Positions 27,634-36,895 of a stretch of 44,588 bases of DNA are shown one piece after another. Position 1 is the stretch's first letter. Every line of letters begins with the position of its first letter. The translations under genes were made by a program, and so were the position numbers. The DNA is from an uncultured Candidatus Saccharimonas sp. (GTDB lineage: Bacteria; Patescibacteriota; Saccharimonadia; Saccharimonadales; AWTP1-31), in assembly GCA_943353855.1 (NCBI GenBank), contig CALRBD010000003.1, positions 1-44,588 on the forward strand, in the 5' to 3' direction. Below the pieces are notes generated by a model that saw nothing but the letters and a program-made list of their open reading frames with translations, searched no databases and was not told the origin of the DNA.

Positions 27634-29415
27634 ATGGATGACGATAAATCACAGAACCAAAATCAAAATGATCAGATACCTACAAGTCCCGCTGAACAGC
27701 CGCAGCATGTAGAGCCAGAGCATACTGAAGTTAAGCCAAGTAAAGGCTCTTTTTTTAAGAATAAAAAAGTCTTAATTGGCATTGCTTTAGCAGTAGTGCT
27801 GATTATTGGAGTAAGTATTTTCCTTCTTACTAAAAATAAAGAAAAATCTACCAATGGGTCTAATAACTCTAATTCAGTTACCGAGACCGCAGAAGGTTAC
27901 GTTGTTAATGGAAACACCTATTATAAGAATCCAACTGTTATAAAAGGCTTGGCCTTAGCAAAAGATTATAAATGTAGCGGTAGCGAGGATTGCACAGACG
28001 GTGTTTCTTCAAGTGCTCTAAGTTATCTAATTGGAAAAACAAAAGCAAATGAAGATATAATCCTATTTCAGAATTATGATACTGGAAGTAAAGCGTCTAT
28101 TATTCTCGTTAAAAAAGGAACAAACTACGAAGTTGTTCTGCCAAGCGAAGATAAGATCTACGTATCTTTTAATAGCAATGTATCAAAAACTTCATCAACA
28201 AAGCTTGATGAACTGGTTGCTGACAGTAGCATCACGATAAAGGGACAGCCTTTATCTTCTGACGGTTACCCAGGTGCTGCTTTCCTCAACTACGACAATA
28301 ATAAGCGTAAGCTTGTAAATGGACCACCAGAAAAAGGGACAAAACTCTACACTAAAGACAACTTTGATTACTACGTCAAAAAACAAGAGCTAACTAACTA
28401 TTCCCTTAATAAAATCACAGCATACTTCGGCGACCTTATTAGCTATGATGTTACCCTAGCTGGCGAATTGGGTGCAAAAGATTCCAAAGCTACTGAAAAA
28501 ATTAAGTGGAGTAAAGGCGAACAGACGTCTGCAACCTATAGATCGGGCGGTGGCGGTTGCGGAAGCGGATCATCCTATGTTGTTGCAGATGTCCAAAAGT
28601 CAGATCTTACAGAAGTTGGTAAAACACCGCAAGGTCAAACTGTATATAGCCTGAACCCTTCAAATCCATTAGTAACTGAAATCTACACTAAAGATTATGA
28701 TAAAGGTAGTGCTCTTGCCGATTCCGATGCCGCCTACAAAAATCTTTCTATCCAACAATTCAATGACAAACACGGCTATTTCTTGATCGAAAATGGTTTT
28801 GGCGAGTATATGGTATACATAAACGAAAGTCTCATTGCACAAGGCGGATGCGGAAAGCCAGTTATATATCTCTACCCTAAGGCCGATACTAATGTGTCAG
28901 TTGCTGTCGGTGCTAACGTAACGGTTTCTGAACCACTTTACCCTACTGGCGGATGGAAGAACGTGCTAGCTCGACCAAACGGACAGCTGCGTTATCAGGG
29001 CAAAGAGTACGGCTCTCTATTCTGGGAGGGACAAGGAAATGGCGAGTACCCTGCCATAACTCAAGGTATAGTTGTGGCGCAGAAAGACATGCTTGCAACT
29101 ATCGAAAAACAGCTCGCTAGCCAAGGTCTGCAAGGCCGAGAAATTACTGAATTCATTAGTTTCTGGAAGCCTAATCTTCCTAAGGATCCATATGTTCGCT
29201 TAACATGGCTCACTTTACCGCAGATTAATGAGCTCGCACCATTACGGGTTACGCCGCGTCCTAATACATCAATCCGTGTATTTCTAGACTTTGAAGGTTT
29301 ATCAAAGCCAATAAGTCTCCCTGCTCAGAAGTTTAATGCTCCAAAGCGCGAAGGATTCACATTGGTTGAATGGGGCGGTCTTGCTCGCAGAGGCTTAAGT
29401 ACCCTAATCTTTTAA
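27634..29415 (+). CDS. membrane-anchored extracytoplasmic hypothetical protein with CGKPVIYLYP motif
   Basis: 593 aa; N-terminal TM (VLIGIALAVVLIIGVSIFLL), GGCGKPVIYLYPKADTNVSVAV. Confidence 0.72.
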   Translation: MDDDKSQNQNQNDQIPTSPAEQPQHVEPEHTEVKPSKGSFFKNKKVLIGIALAVVLIIGVSIFLLTKNKEKSTNGSNNSNSVTETAEGYVVNGNTYYKNPTVIKGLALAKDYKCSGSEDCTDGVSSSALSYLIGKTKANEDIILFQNYDTGSKASIILVKKGTNYEVVLPSEDKIYVSFNSNVSKTSSTKLDELVADSSITIKGQPLSSDGYPGAAFLNYDNNKRKLVNGPPEKGTKLYTKDNFDYYVKKQELTNYSLNKITAYFGDLISYDVTLAGELGAKDSKATEKIKWSKGEQTSATYRSGGGGCGSGSSYVVADVQKSDLTEVGKTPQGQTVYSLNPSNPLVTEIYTKDYDKGSALADSDAAYKNLSIQQFNDKHGYFLIENGFGEYMVYINESLIAQGGCGKPVIYLYPKADTNVSVAVGANVTVSEPLYPTGGWKNVLARPNGQLRYQGKEYGSLFWEGQGNGEYPAITQGIVVAQKDMLATIEKQLASQGLQGREITEFISFWKPNLPKDPYVRLTWLTLPQINELAPLRVTPRPNTSIRVFLDFEGLSKPISLPAQKFNAPKREGFTLVEWGGLARRGLSTLIF

Positions 29416-29590
29416 CCAGTTAGAAATCTGGTAGTTCCATGCACGTAGAAGATTAAAACTGTGGGTACCCTATTATCGGAAAAAACATCTATACATTATT
29501 CTTGCATTCGAACTATAAGCTGTTGCAGGAATACTGACCTTAGATTAATGGTCAATTAGACCCGACCGTAAAAGATCAATTGTGCTATGT

Positions 29591-31405
29591 CTAGCGATAT
29601 CCTTCGGCTTGTTTGTTGAACATATCTCTATAGATACCGTTCTCACTTTTCATCAGAAGTTTGTGTGAACCGTGTTCGGTTATTTTGCCTTTATCCATTA
29701 CGTAGATTATATTAGCCTGACGCACGGTACTGAAACGATGAGATATAATAACCGTAGTCTTGTCTTTACTATGCTCTTCCAGAGTCTTAAATATTTCGTA
29801 CTCACTCTTAGCATCTACTGCTGCAGTTGGCTCATCAAGAATTAGTATCCCTGCATCCCGAAACATAGCACGCGCTAGAGCAATACGTTGCCATTGTCCA
29901 CCTGACGGCTCAATACCATTTTTAAAACCAATCTCAAGGATCTGATCGTATCCCTTTGGATACTTTTCAATGAATGAATCCGCGTCCGCTAACTTAGCTG
30001 CTTTAAATACTTTCTTTTCATCCTTGAAGTTATCTACCCGGCCTAATGCTATGTTGTCGCGCACAGAGTATGGATAGTCATTAAAGTCCTGGAATAAAAC
30101 ACCTATATGATTATAATAACTGGCAATATCTAAATCACGTACATCGACCCCACTTACGAGTATCCGGCCCTCATCAGGATCGTAGAACCTTAGCAGAAGC
30201 TTAACTATAGTAGTCTTACCCGCTCCATTCTCTCCAACAAAAGCAACTTTATCTCCTGGTTTAATTGTCAGGTTAATATTGCGTAGTGCCCATGCACTAC
30301 TACCTGGATATTTAAATGATACATTTTCAAAAATTATTGTAGGTATCTCTGCTTTCTCTATTATGGTTGGATTTTCTTTTTGTGGTAAATAAGGCTTTAC
30401 GTCAAAAAGCCAATACAGATCTTTCATGTACTCGTTGCTGTCGAATATAGAGTTTAATCCGGATACTATTAGGCTTAACGAGCTGCCAAATTGCAGGATG
30501 ATACCACTATAAAAACTATAATTTGCTAGGCTTAGAGAACCACTTAATACTTTTCTTAGGAGCCAAAGTGTAATTCCTGCGGCAACAATAATTTCAGTTG
30601 TTAGGCCAGCAAACATATGAACCTGGAATTTACGAAGATATTTAAGCTGTCGTTCATAGAAATCAGTGTACAGACCCTTTAGTATATTTATAAGATGGTC
30701 TCTGCTGCCAAATATTTTGGTTTCCTGTAGTTTTTTCTTATCTTGAAGAAAAATAGCTGTCTTATATGCCAACAATGGCTTGTCGCCTTTTTCTCCCCAA
30801 AGATCCCATTTAATTTTACTAAATCTTTTTTCTGCAAAGAATCCAGGCAGTAAGGACGCTACCATAATTATTATTAGCCATGGTGCAAAAGTAAAAACGA
30901 CTATTAACGTCGACATGAGCCTGATTAGAGAATGTATAGAGCTCAAAATACTATTTGAAAATTTTTGAGGTGTATATTGGTACTCCTGCTGTACTTTCTG
31001 GAGTCTTTTCTCGAAGTCATTATTATGGTGCCATGCCATGTCTAGTCCAGAAACGGCTTTATTATAATCAACTGCTATACGTACGTACCATTTAATCCAT
31101 GTTTTACGTTCAATAAATGATATCCAGTGCCATGTAAATCGTTCACACAGTATTGCTAGTGTAGAGGCCCCGAGTAATACGTAGACGTGGTTAGCTGAAA
31201 CTGGTTGCTTTTGAGCCGCCTGAGCCAACTGGCCAATAATACGACTCGCAAAAAATAGACTAAGTATACTTGCAGCTACCTGTATCAACATAAGGCATAT
31301 GTAGCTTATTAAAGAAAGCCTATCTATTTGCCAATTGAGCTTCAGTGTTCTCCACGCGTTATAGCGTAGTGTATATTGTTTTGATTTGGTTTCTTTATTC
31401 TTCAT
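29591..31405 (-). CDS. ABC transporter, fused permease/ATP-binding protein (type I exporter)
   Basis: TM domain then VAFVGENGAGKTTIVKLLLRFYDP (Walker A), EPSGGQWQRIALARA (signature), ILILDEPTAAVDAKSE (Walker B). Confidence 0.95.
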   Translation of the reverse strand: MKNKETKSKQYTLRYNAWRTLKLNWQIDRLSLISYICLMLIQVAASILSLFFASRIIGQLAQAAQKQPVSANHVYVLLGASTLAILCERFTWHWISFIERKTWIKWYVRIAVDYNKAVSGLDMAWHHNNDFEKRLQKVQQEYQYTPQKFSNSILSSIHSLIRLMSTLIVVFTFAPWLIIIMVASLLPGFFAEKRFSKIKWDLWGEKGDKPLLAYKTAIFLQDKKKLQETKIFGSRDHLINILKGLYTDFYERQLKYLRKFQVHMFAGLTTEIIVAAGITLWLLRKVLSGSLSLANYSFYSGIILQFGSSLSLIVSGLNSIFDSNEYMKDLYWLFDVKPYLPQKENPTIIEKAEIPTIIFENVSFKYPGSSAWALRNINLTIKPGDKVAFVGENGAGKTTIVKLLLRFYDPDEGRILVSGVDVRDLDIASYYNHIGVLFQDFNDYPYSVRDNIALGRVDNFKDEKKVFKAAKLADADSFIEKYPKGYDQILEIGFKNGIEPSGGQWQRIALARAMFRDAGILILDEPTAAVDAKSEYEIFKTLEEHSKDKTTVIISHRFSTVRQANIIYVMDKGKITEHGSHKLLMKSENGIYRDMFNKQAEGYR

Positions 31406-31421
31406 AGCTTATAAATTTATT

Positions 31422-31511
31422 TGGCGGAGGGAGAGGGATTTGAACCCTCGATGGAGTTGCCCCCATACCACCTTTCCAAGATGGCGCACTAGGCCACTAT
31501 GCGACCCCTCC
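31422..31511 (-). tRNA. tRNA-Ser (anticodon GGA), CCA encoded
   Basis: Reverse complement ggaggggtcgcatagtggcctagtgcgccatcttGGAaaggtggtatgggggcaactccatcgagggttcaaatccctctccctccgcca. Confidence 0.95.
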
Positions 31512-31659
31512 ATATTGCTATTTACCTGCTTAGTATAACGTTTTATAGACTTCTTTGACAAAAGTACCTGTATTTACTTGCGTTATTATAAATTAACATC
31601 GTAGAATAAAGGTATCTACTCCTATACATAAATATAGGATCGGAGAAGCCTCAAATTCT

Positions 31660-32535
31660 ATGCCAATTATATCCATAAAAGACGTCAGTAAACTGTACGG
31701 CTTTGGCGATGCCACTACGGTAGCACTCGACGAAGTCAGTATTGACGTTGAAGCTGGTGAATTCGTTGCCGTAATGGGTCCTAGTGGATCAGGTAAATCG
31801 ACGCTAATGAATATAATCGGACTACTCGACCGTCCTTCTCACGGAGAATATTTACTTAGTAATCGTTATGTTTCAAAGTTACGCCCAAATCAGCGCGCCA
31901 AAATGCGCCGTGACAAAATTGGTTTTGTTTTTCAGTCATTTAACCTACTACCTAAACTAAGTGTGCTCGATAACGTTGCTCTGCCCTTAATGTATCGTGG
32001 TGTAAGCACCGTAAAGCGTCTACAGCGAGCCGAAGATGTGCTGGAACGAGTTGGTCTTAAAGATCGCCAATACTTTATGCCTAAGGCTCTTAGCGGAGGC
32101 CAAGTGCAAAGAGCTGCTATAGCTCGGGCCCTAGTCGGTGACCCGCAAATTATTATTGCCGATGAACCAACTGGAAACTTAGATAGTGCTGCTAGCCTTA
32201 TTGTCATGGAACTTCTTAGTGAATTACATCGAACTGGGAATACCATAATAATGGTGACCCATAACCCTGAAATAACACGCTATGCCGATCGTGTTGTCTA
32301 TATGCATGATGGCTGTATCGTTCATGACCAACGGACTCCTGTCGGCGAAGTGCCCGCTTTAGCAAAAAAAGCAATGTATGTTTATCCTCGTAGAACTGAA
32401 GAAGATGACCTTGCTGGTGTATCTGCCATGATGGATTTTAGGCCAGAAAAATCAACCACCAAGAAACGCCGAGCATCCAAGAAAACTACCAAGAAACGCT
32501 CTAGCGTAAAACAAAAAAGGACCACAAATGCGTAG
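31660..32535 (+). CDS. ABC transporter ATP-binding protein (MacB/LolD type) with Lys/Arg-rich C-terminal tail
   Basis: VAVMGPSGSGKSTLMNIIGLLDRPS, ALSGGQVQRAAIARALV, IIIADEPTGNLDS. Tail STTKKRRASKKTTKKRSSVKQKR. Confidence 0.95.
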   Translation: MPIISIKDVSKLYGFGDATTVALDEVSIDVEAGEFVAVMGPSGSGKSTLMNIIGLLDRPSHGEYLLSNRYVSKLRPNQRAKMRRDKIGFVFQSFNLLPKLSVLDNVALPLMYRGVSTVKRLQRAEDVLERVGLKDRQYFMPKALSGGQVQRAAIARALVGDPQIIIADEPTGNLDSAASLIVMELLSELHRTGNTIIMVTHNPEITRYADRVVYMHDGCIVHDQRTPVGEVPALAKKAMYVYPRRTEEDDLAGVSAMMDFRPEKSTTKKRRASKKTTKKRSSVKQKRTTNA

Positions 32536-33763
32536 CGGTAATTTTAAAGTTGCGTATAAGACTATTCGTGAATCGAAATGGCAGAGTTCATTAACTATGT
32601 TCGGTATTGTGGTCGGCATAGTCTCTGTAGTAACTATAGTCAGCCTTGGCCAAGGTATTAAGAGACAGATTGTTGGAGAAATAAAAAGTGTAGGAAGCGA
32701 TCTTATTACAGTCCGTGCTGGTAAAGGCGTAAAAAGAGACGCTGATGGAAATATCCAAAAGATTAGTCCCGATTTCGTTTACGGATTTGGTAGTGGAACT
32801 TTGAATGACCGTGACGTTGCTATCGTAGAGGGTAGCCTTGGAGTTAAAGACGCCACTCCTATCCGACTTTTAAATGGTAGTGTTATTGCTGATGGTCGTG
32901 AGTACGGTGATGGCTTTGTGCTAGGCACAAATCCTTCTCTCCCCAATCTAATACAACAGAAATTAGAGTACGGCAGTTACTTCACTACGGGAGAAACATC
33001 TCGACAGGTTGCCGTTATTGGAAAATCAGTAGCAGAAGAGCTCTTCCAAGAAAATGTGCCGTTAGGACAAGTGGTAACTATCCGAGGCCAAGACTTTATA
33101 GTACGTGGAGTTTTTGAAAAGTTTAATAGCAACCCACTTGGTCAAGGTATTGATCTTAACAAGGCAATCTTTGTACCGACAACCAGCCTCAAAGAAGTTG
33201 CCGGCACTGCAGCTCCAGTAGTTAGGGTATTAGCTCGGCCGCAGAATCCTAAAAACGCTGGCGACTTGGCTAAACAAATCTCCTCATCAATTAAAGACTC
33301 TCATGGCGGTCAAGACGATACGACTGTTTTATTGCAAAGTGAAAACCTGCAAGTCACCAGCTCAGTACTTGATAAGTTAACTGGTTTTATTGCGGCTATT
33401 GCTGCTATCTCCCTAGTAGTAGGCGGAATTGGAATAATGAATATCATGCTAGTTTCTGTCAGTGAAAGAACCCGTGAAATTGGCGTACGTAAAGCCGTAG
33501 GTGCTACTAACCGTCAGATTCGTAACCAATTTATGGCAGAGGCAATTGTACTTAGTGTGCTCGGAGGAATTGTAGGAATAATCGCTTCATTTGTATTGAA
33601 CTTCCTAATACGTGTTACTACCGATCTAACACCAGTTATTACCTGGCCTGTCGTAATTGTAGCTGCGGTAGTCTCAGTTTCTGTAGGGATTATCTTTGGC
33701 ACCATACCAGCAGTTAAAGCTGCCCGCAAAGACCCTATCGATGCCCTTCGTATCGGTAACTAG
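32528..33763 (+). CDS. ABC transporter permease (MacB/FtsX-like)
   Basis: SLTMFGIVVGIVSVVTIVSLGQG...; GGIGIMNIMLVSVSERTREIGVRKAVGATNRQIRNQFMAEAIVLS. 8-nt overlap with the ATPase gene. Confidence 0.94.
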   Translation: MRSGNFKVAYKTIRESKWQSSLTMFGIVVGIVSVVTIVSLGQGIKRQIVGEIKSVGSDLITVRAGKGVKRDADGNIQKISPDFVYGFGSGTLNDRDVAIVEGSLGVKDATPIRLLNGSVIADGREYGDGFVLGTNPSLPNLIQQKLEYGSYFTTGETSRQVAVIGKSVAEELFQENVPLGQVVTIRGQDFIVRGVFEKFNSNPLGQGIDLNKAIFVPTTSLKEVAGTAAPVVRVLARPQNPKNAGDLAKQISSSIKDSHGGQDDTTVLLQSENLQVTSSVLDKLTGFIAAIAAISLVVGGIGIMNIMLVSVSERTREIGVRKAVGATNRQIRNQFMAEAIVLSVLGGIVGIIASFVLNFLIRVTTDLTPVITWPVVIVAAVVSVSVGIIFGTIPAVKAARKDPIDALRIGN

Positions 33764-35046
33764 CCAAGAACAATAGTCGCGAGGCCTAGGAATGCCAAGA
33801 AGCCTAGAATGTCTGTTGCAGTTGTTATGAATATAGTTGCAGACGTTGCCGGATCTTTACCAAGACGTTTCATTATAAGTGGAACGAGTGTTCCAAATGT
33901 GCTGGCCACTAGTAGGTTAATGATCATGGCAAGTCCAAGCACCATAGCGATTTTAAAGTCATGGTTAACTACCATGACGACAGTAAATACGATAATACCG
34001 TTAATAATACCGTTAACTAATCCAGCGCCAAGTTCATTGCGTAATGACATCCAGGCATTGCTTAGATCAATCTGCCTGAGGCTAATACCACGTACCTGAA
34101 CGGCCAATGTCTGAGTAGCAGCGTTACCTCCCATGCCTGCAACAATAGGCATGTATATAGCAAGTAGTACGTATTTATCTAAGGTGTCTGAAAAGAGACT
34201 GACTGTAAATGCCGCAAGAAAAGCCGTACCAAGGTTAATGATAAGCCAACGGTAGCGGTTCCTTACTTTATTCTTAGCAGTGTCGGTAACGCTCTCTTCT
34301 TGCTTTATACCAGCAAAGTTATAGAGTGATGACCCTTGCTCTTTTTCAATTAGTTGGAGCATATCATCCGAATAGATAATTCCAACAACTTCATCTGAAT
34401 CGTTTAAAACAGCTACTTTAGTATGAGGGTGAGATTGGAATAGGTTTAATACGTCTTTATGTTTGGCTGCATAGGATATTGATTGCATATGCTTTATGTA
34501 GCTAGCTATTTTTTCAGTTCTTCTCGCAATACCAAGAGCATGGCCTGGCAAAAAGCCATGTAACTTATTATTTTCCAGAACTATGATAACCGGTGGCCTA
34601 CCAGTTTTCTTTTCATGCTGTTTAAACTTCTCTGCTACGCCTTCAATGGTTTCGGATTCATCTACTTGAATATAGTCTAGGGTCATAAGACCGGCCGCAG
34701 TCTCAGGGTCGAAGGCTAATAGAATAGAAAGCGAATCTTTAAGTTCAGCGCTAAGATCGTTAAGAACTTTTTCCCGCTTCATTTTTGATACTAATTGAAG
34801 CATGTCTGTTGCTTCATCGGGATCAAGAGTTTGTAGAATGCTGACAAAATCGGATTCCGGTATACGCTTTAGGATATCTTTCTTAACGCCTGTTGTAACA
34901 GAGCGCAGTAAGTCGACGCGCTTATCTTGATCAAGTGCTAAAAATGTTTCAATACGTTTATCTTTTCGGAAGAGCACGTCTCCTAGAGAAAAAGGATTCA
35001 TGGTAAGTGATGGTATTTTTCGAGTAATCTTTTTGACAAATTTCAT
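33760..35046 (-). CDS. mgtE: magnesium transporter MgtE
   Basis: MgtE_N repeats (LQTLDPDEATDMLQLV), CBS pair, C-terminal TM: MPIVAGMGGNAATQTLAVQVRG. Confidence 0.94.
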   Translation of the reverse strand: MKFVKKITRKIPSLTMNPFSLGDVLFRKDKRIETFLALDQDKRVDLLRSVTTGVKKDILKRIPESDFVSILQTLDPDEATDMLQLVSKMKREKVLNDLSAELKDSLSILLAFDPETAAGLMTLDYIQVDESETIEGVAEKFKQHEKKTGRPPVIIVLENNKLHGFLPGHALGIARRTEKIASYIKHMQSISYAAKHKDVLNLFQSHPHTKVAVLNDSDEVVGIIYSDDMLQLIEKEQGSSLYNFAGIKQEESVTDTAKNKVRNRYRWLIINLGTAFLAAFTVSLFSDTLDKYVLLAIYMPIVAGMGGNAATQTLAVQVRGISLRQIDLSNAWMSLRNELGAGLVNGIINGIIVFTVVMVVNHDFKIAMVLGLAMIINLLVASTFGTLVPLIMKRLGKDPATSATIFITTATDILGFLAFLGLATIVLG

Positions 35047-35141
35047 ATGTGTTTTCCTTTCTTATAGTATAGCTTAAAATAAGCTATATCGTTAAAGCAA
35101 GCGTACTGTTAAACTACAGCCCGATAGTATACCCTTAAGGA

Positions 35142-35624
35142 ATGATTATATTTTTCGCAGTATTGTTAGTATTGCTCCTGGGCTTCACAGTAAGTAGTAT
35201 TTCAGGCGCGCCATGGGTGCCAGCTCGAGCATATGATATTGAGGCGCTATTAGACGATGCAAAGATTAAACCGGGCAGTGTGTATATAGAATTGGGATGT
35301 GGGGACGGTCGACTGGTGCGAGGTGCTGCCAAGCGAGGAGCTAAGGCTATTGGCTATGAACTTAATCCGATGTTGTGGGCATATGCTTGGGTGCGTTCAA
35401 TCGGCAACAAAAATGTGCAGGTACGTTTAGGGAACTTTTGGACTAAAGACATATCTAAGGCTGATGTTGTCATGGCTTTTTTGGTGCCGCGCACCATGCC
35501 TAGATTAGGCAAAAAAGCCGATAAGGAAATGAAAAAAGGATCTATGCTATTAAGCTATATATTCCCTATCCCTAAGAAGAAGCCATTACGTAAAAATCGT
35601 AGTTGGTATATATACTCATACTAA
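35142..35624 (+). CDS. membrane-tethered class I SAM methyltransferase, ANTKMT/FAM173-like
   Basis: N-terminal TM then VYIELGCGDGRLVRGAAKRGAKAIGYELNPMLW...VRLGNFWTKDISKADVVMAFLVPRTMPRLGKK. Confidence 0.8.
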   Translation: MIIFFAVLLVLLLGFTVSSISGAPWVPARAYDIEALLDDAKIKPGSVYIELGCGDGRLVRGAAKRGAKAIGYELNPMLWAYAWVRSIGNKNVQVRLGNFWTKDISKADVVMAFLVPRTMPRLGKKADKEMKKGSMLLSYIFPIPKKKPLRKNRSWYIYSY

Positions 35625-35669
35625 CCTTATTTTTTGGACTAGTTTGTTAGAATTTAAGTGTTATGAAAA

Positions 35670-36275
35670 TTAGTTTACTAAGAACTTAAAGAACTCTGTA
35701 ATTGCGGAGGCCGCCGCTACAATTATGCCTATACCAATTACACCCAACAATACTCCAACCATGAATAAGTAGATATCTTCTATTATTAAAGATAAGGCCA
35801 CGACGACAGCACCCATAGAAGGCACGGTATCAAGCCCTGAGAACGGCGGTGCTATAAAAGAAGCAAGAGCTAATATGAATATAACAAGTCCTGACAATAT
35901 TCTAAAAATGCGAGTATTGAATATTGACGCCCCACGCTGACGTGAGTATCTCTCTAGACGACGAATGTTTTTAAACATAAATGGCAGGCCTTTATTCAAT
36001 AGCCCTGAACTAAGCTGTATCTTACGAGCTTTTTTAGGTATCCAAATCTCACGAAGTCCAAAAATCATTTCAAGCGCTACCACCATAGTAACCGGTAGTA
36101 AAACGAATGTCGTTATACCTCCTGTTGGTATAGGTAACGATGGTATAAACATGAATAGCATAAAGACTACAGCAAAACTTTTCTCACCAAAAAAGTCGGC
36201 CAAATCGCCGACTGTCTTATGTGAGTTATTTTTTAACCATCCTTCAAGTTCATTGCTAAATGGTTTTATTTCCAT
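35670..36275 (-). CDS. ExoD-family membrane protein
   Basis: FGEKSFAVVFMLFMFIPSLPIPTGGITTFVLLPVTMVVALEMIFGLREIWIPKKAR, followed by multiple TMs. Confidence 0.78.
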   Translation of the reverse strand: MEIKPFSNELEGWLKNNSHKTVGDLADFFGEKSFAVVFMLFMFIPSLPIPTGGITTFVLLPVTMVVALEMIFGLREIWIPKKARKIQLSSGLLNKGLPFMFKNIRRLERYSRQRGASIFNTRIFRILSGLVIFILALASFIAPPFSGLDTVPSMGAVVVALSLIIEDIYLFMVGVLLGVIGIGIIVAAASAITEFFKFLVN

Positions 36276-36299
36276 ATAGCTATACTACCATCAGGACCT

Positions 36300-36569
36300 C
36301 TACCGTGGCAAAGGAGTGATGCGTACGAGTGTCCAGGTGAACTCTTGAGAATTGAACTGTAGGCGGTAGTTACTGTGGCCGTCTGACATGTCGAAAAGCT
36401 GAACGATGTCCTTACCTTTGTGAAGCAGGTAACGCATGCCTGATTCTAAGAATGTTACTTGCTGGTTATTGTATGTGATTGCTTTTGGAAAACTTTTGAA
36501 GTTCTGTCGACCGCTGAAGTAGACTGCGTTAACTGAAACTTCTTTGTTGATGTATTGTTTTGTGTCCAT
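36300..36569 (-). CDS. small DUF6504-like protein (paralog of 17004-17270)
   Basis: 89 aa; KEVSVNAVYFSGRQNFKSFPKAITYNNQQVTFLESGMRYLLHKGKDIVQLFDMSDGHSNYRLQFNSQEFTWTL aligns along its length with the dinB-adjacent protein. Confidence 0.7.
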   Translation of the reverse strand: MDTKQYINKEVSVNAVYFSGRQNFKSFPKAITYNNQQVTFLESGMRYLLHKGKDIVQLFDMSDGHSNYRLQFNSQEFTWTLVRITPLPR

Positions 36570-36895
36570 GATTAAAATGCTCCGAGGTTTATAAGTTTTT
36601 ATGTAGAGATACTCGTTTTACAGAGTCAAACGGTTGAAATAGTGGAGCTTGTAAGAGTCAGAAAGTACACCCGTTTGTATGTAGATTCGTGCTTCTCTTG
36701 GAGCTATTGTTGAGGATAGTGTAGTGACGCTTTACTTGCAGGCAAGTTAGTGTGTGTACTCCCCGAGATGGTTTATAAGCCTATGAGTAAGAAGGTTGCC
36801 CAGCACTCATATCGCTAAAAAAAGTATACCGCTAATGTATAGCCTTACACAAGTTTTGTTTTTACAACCTTTTTACTCTGTTAAGAGCGCATTCT

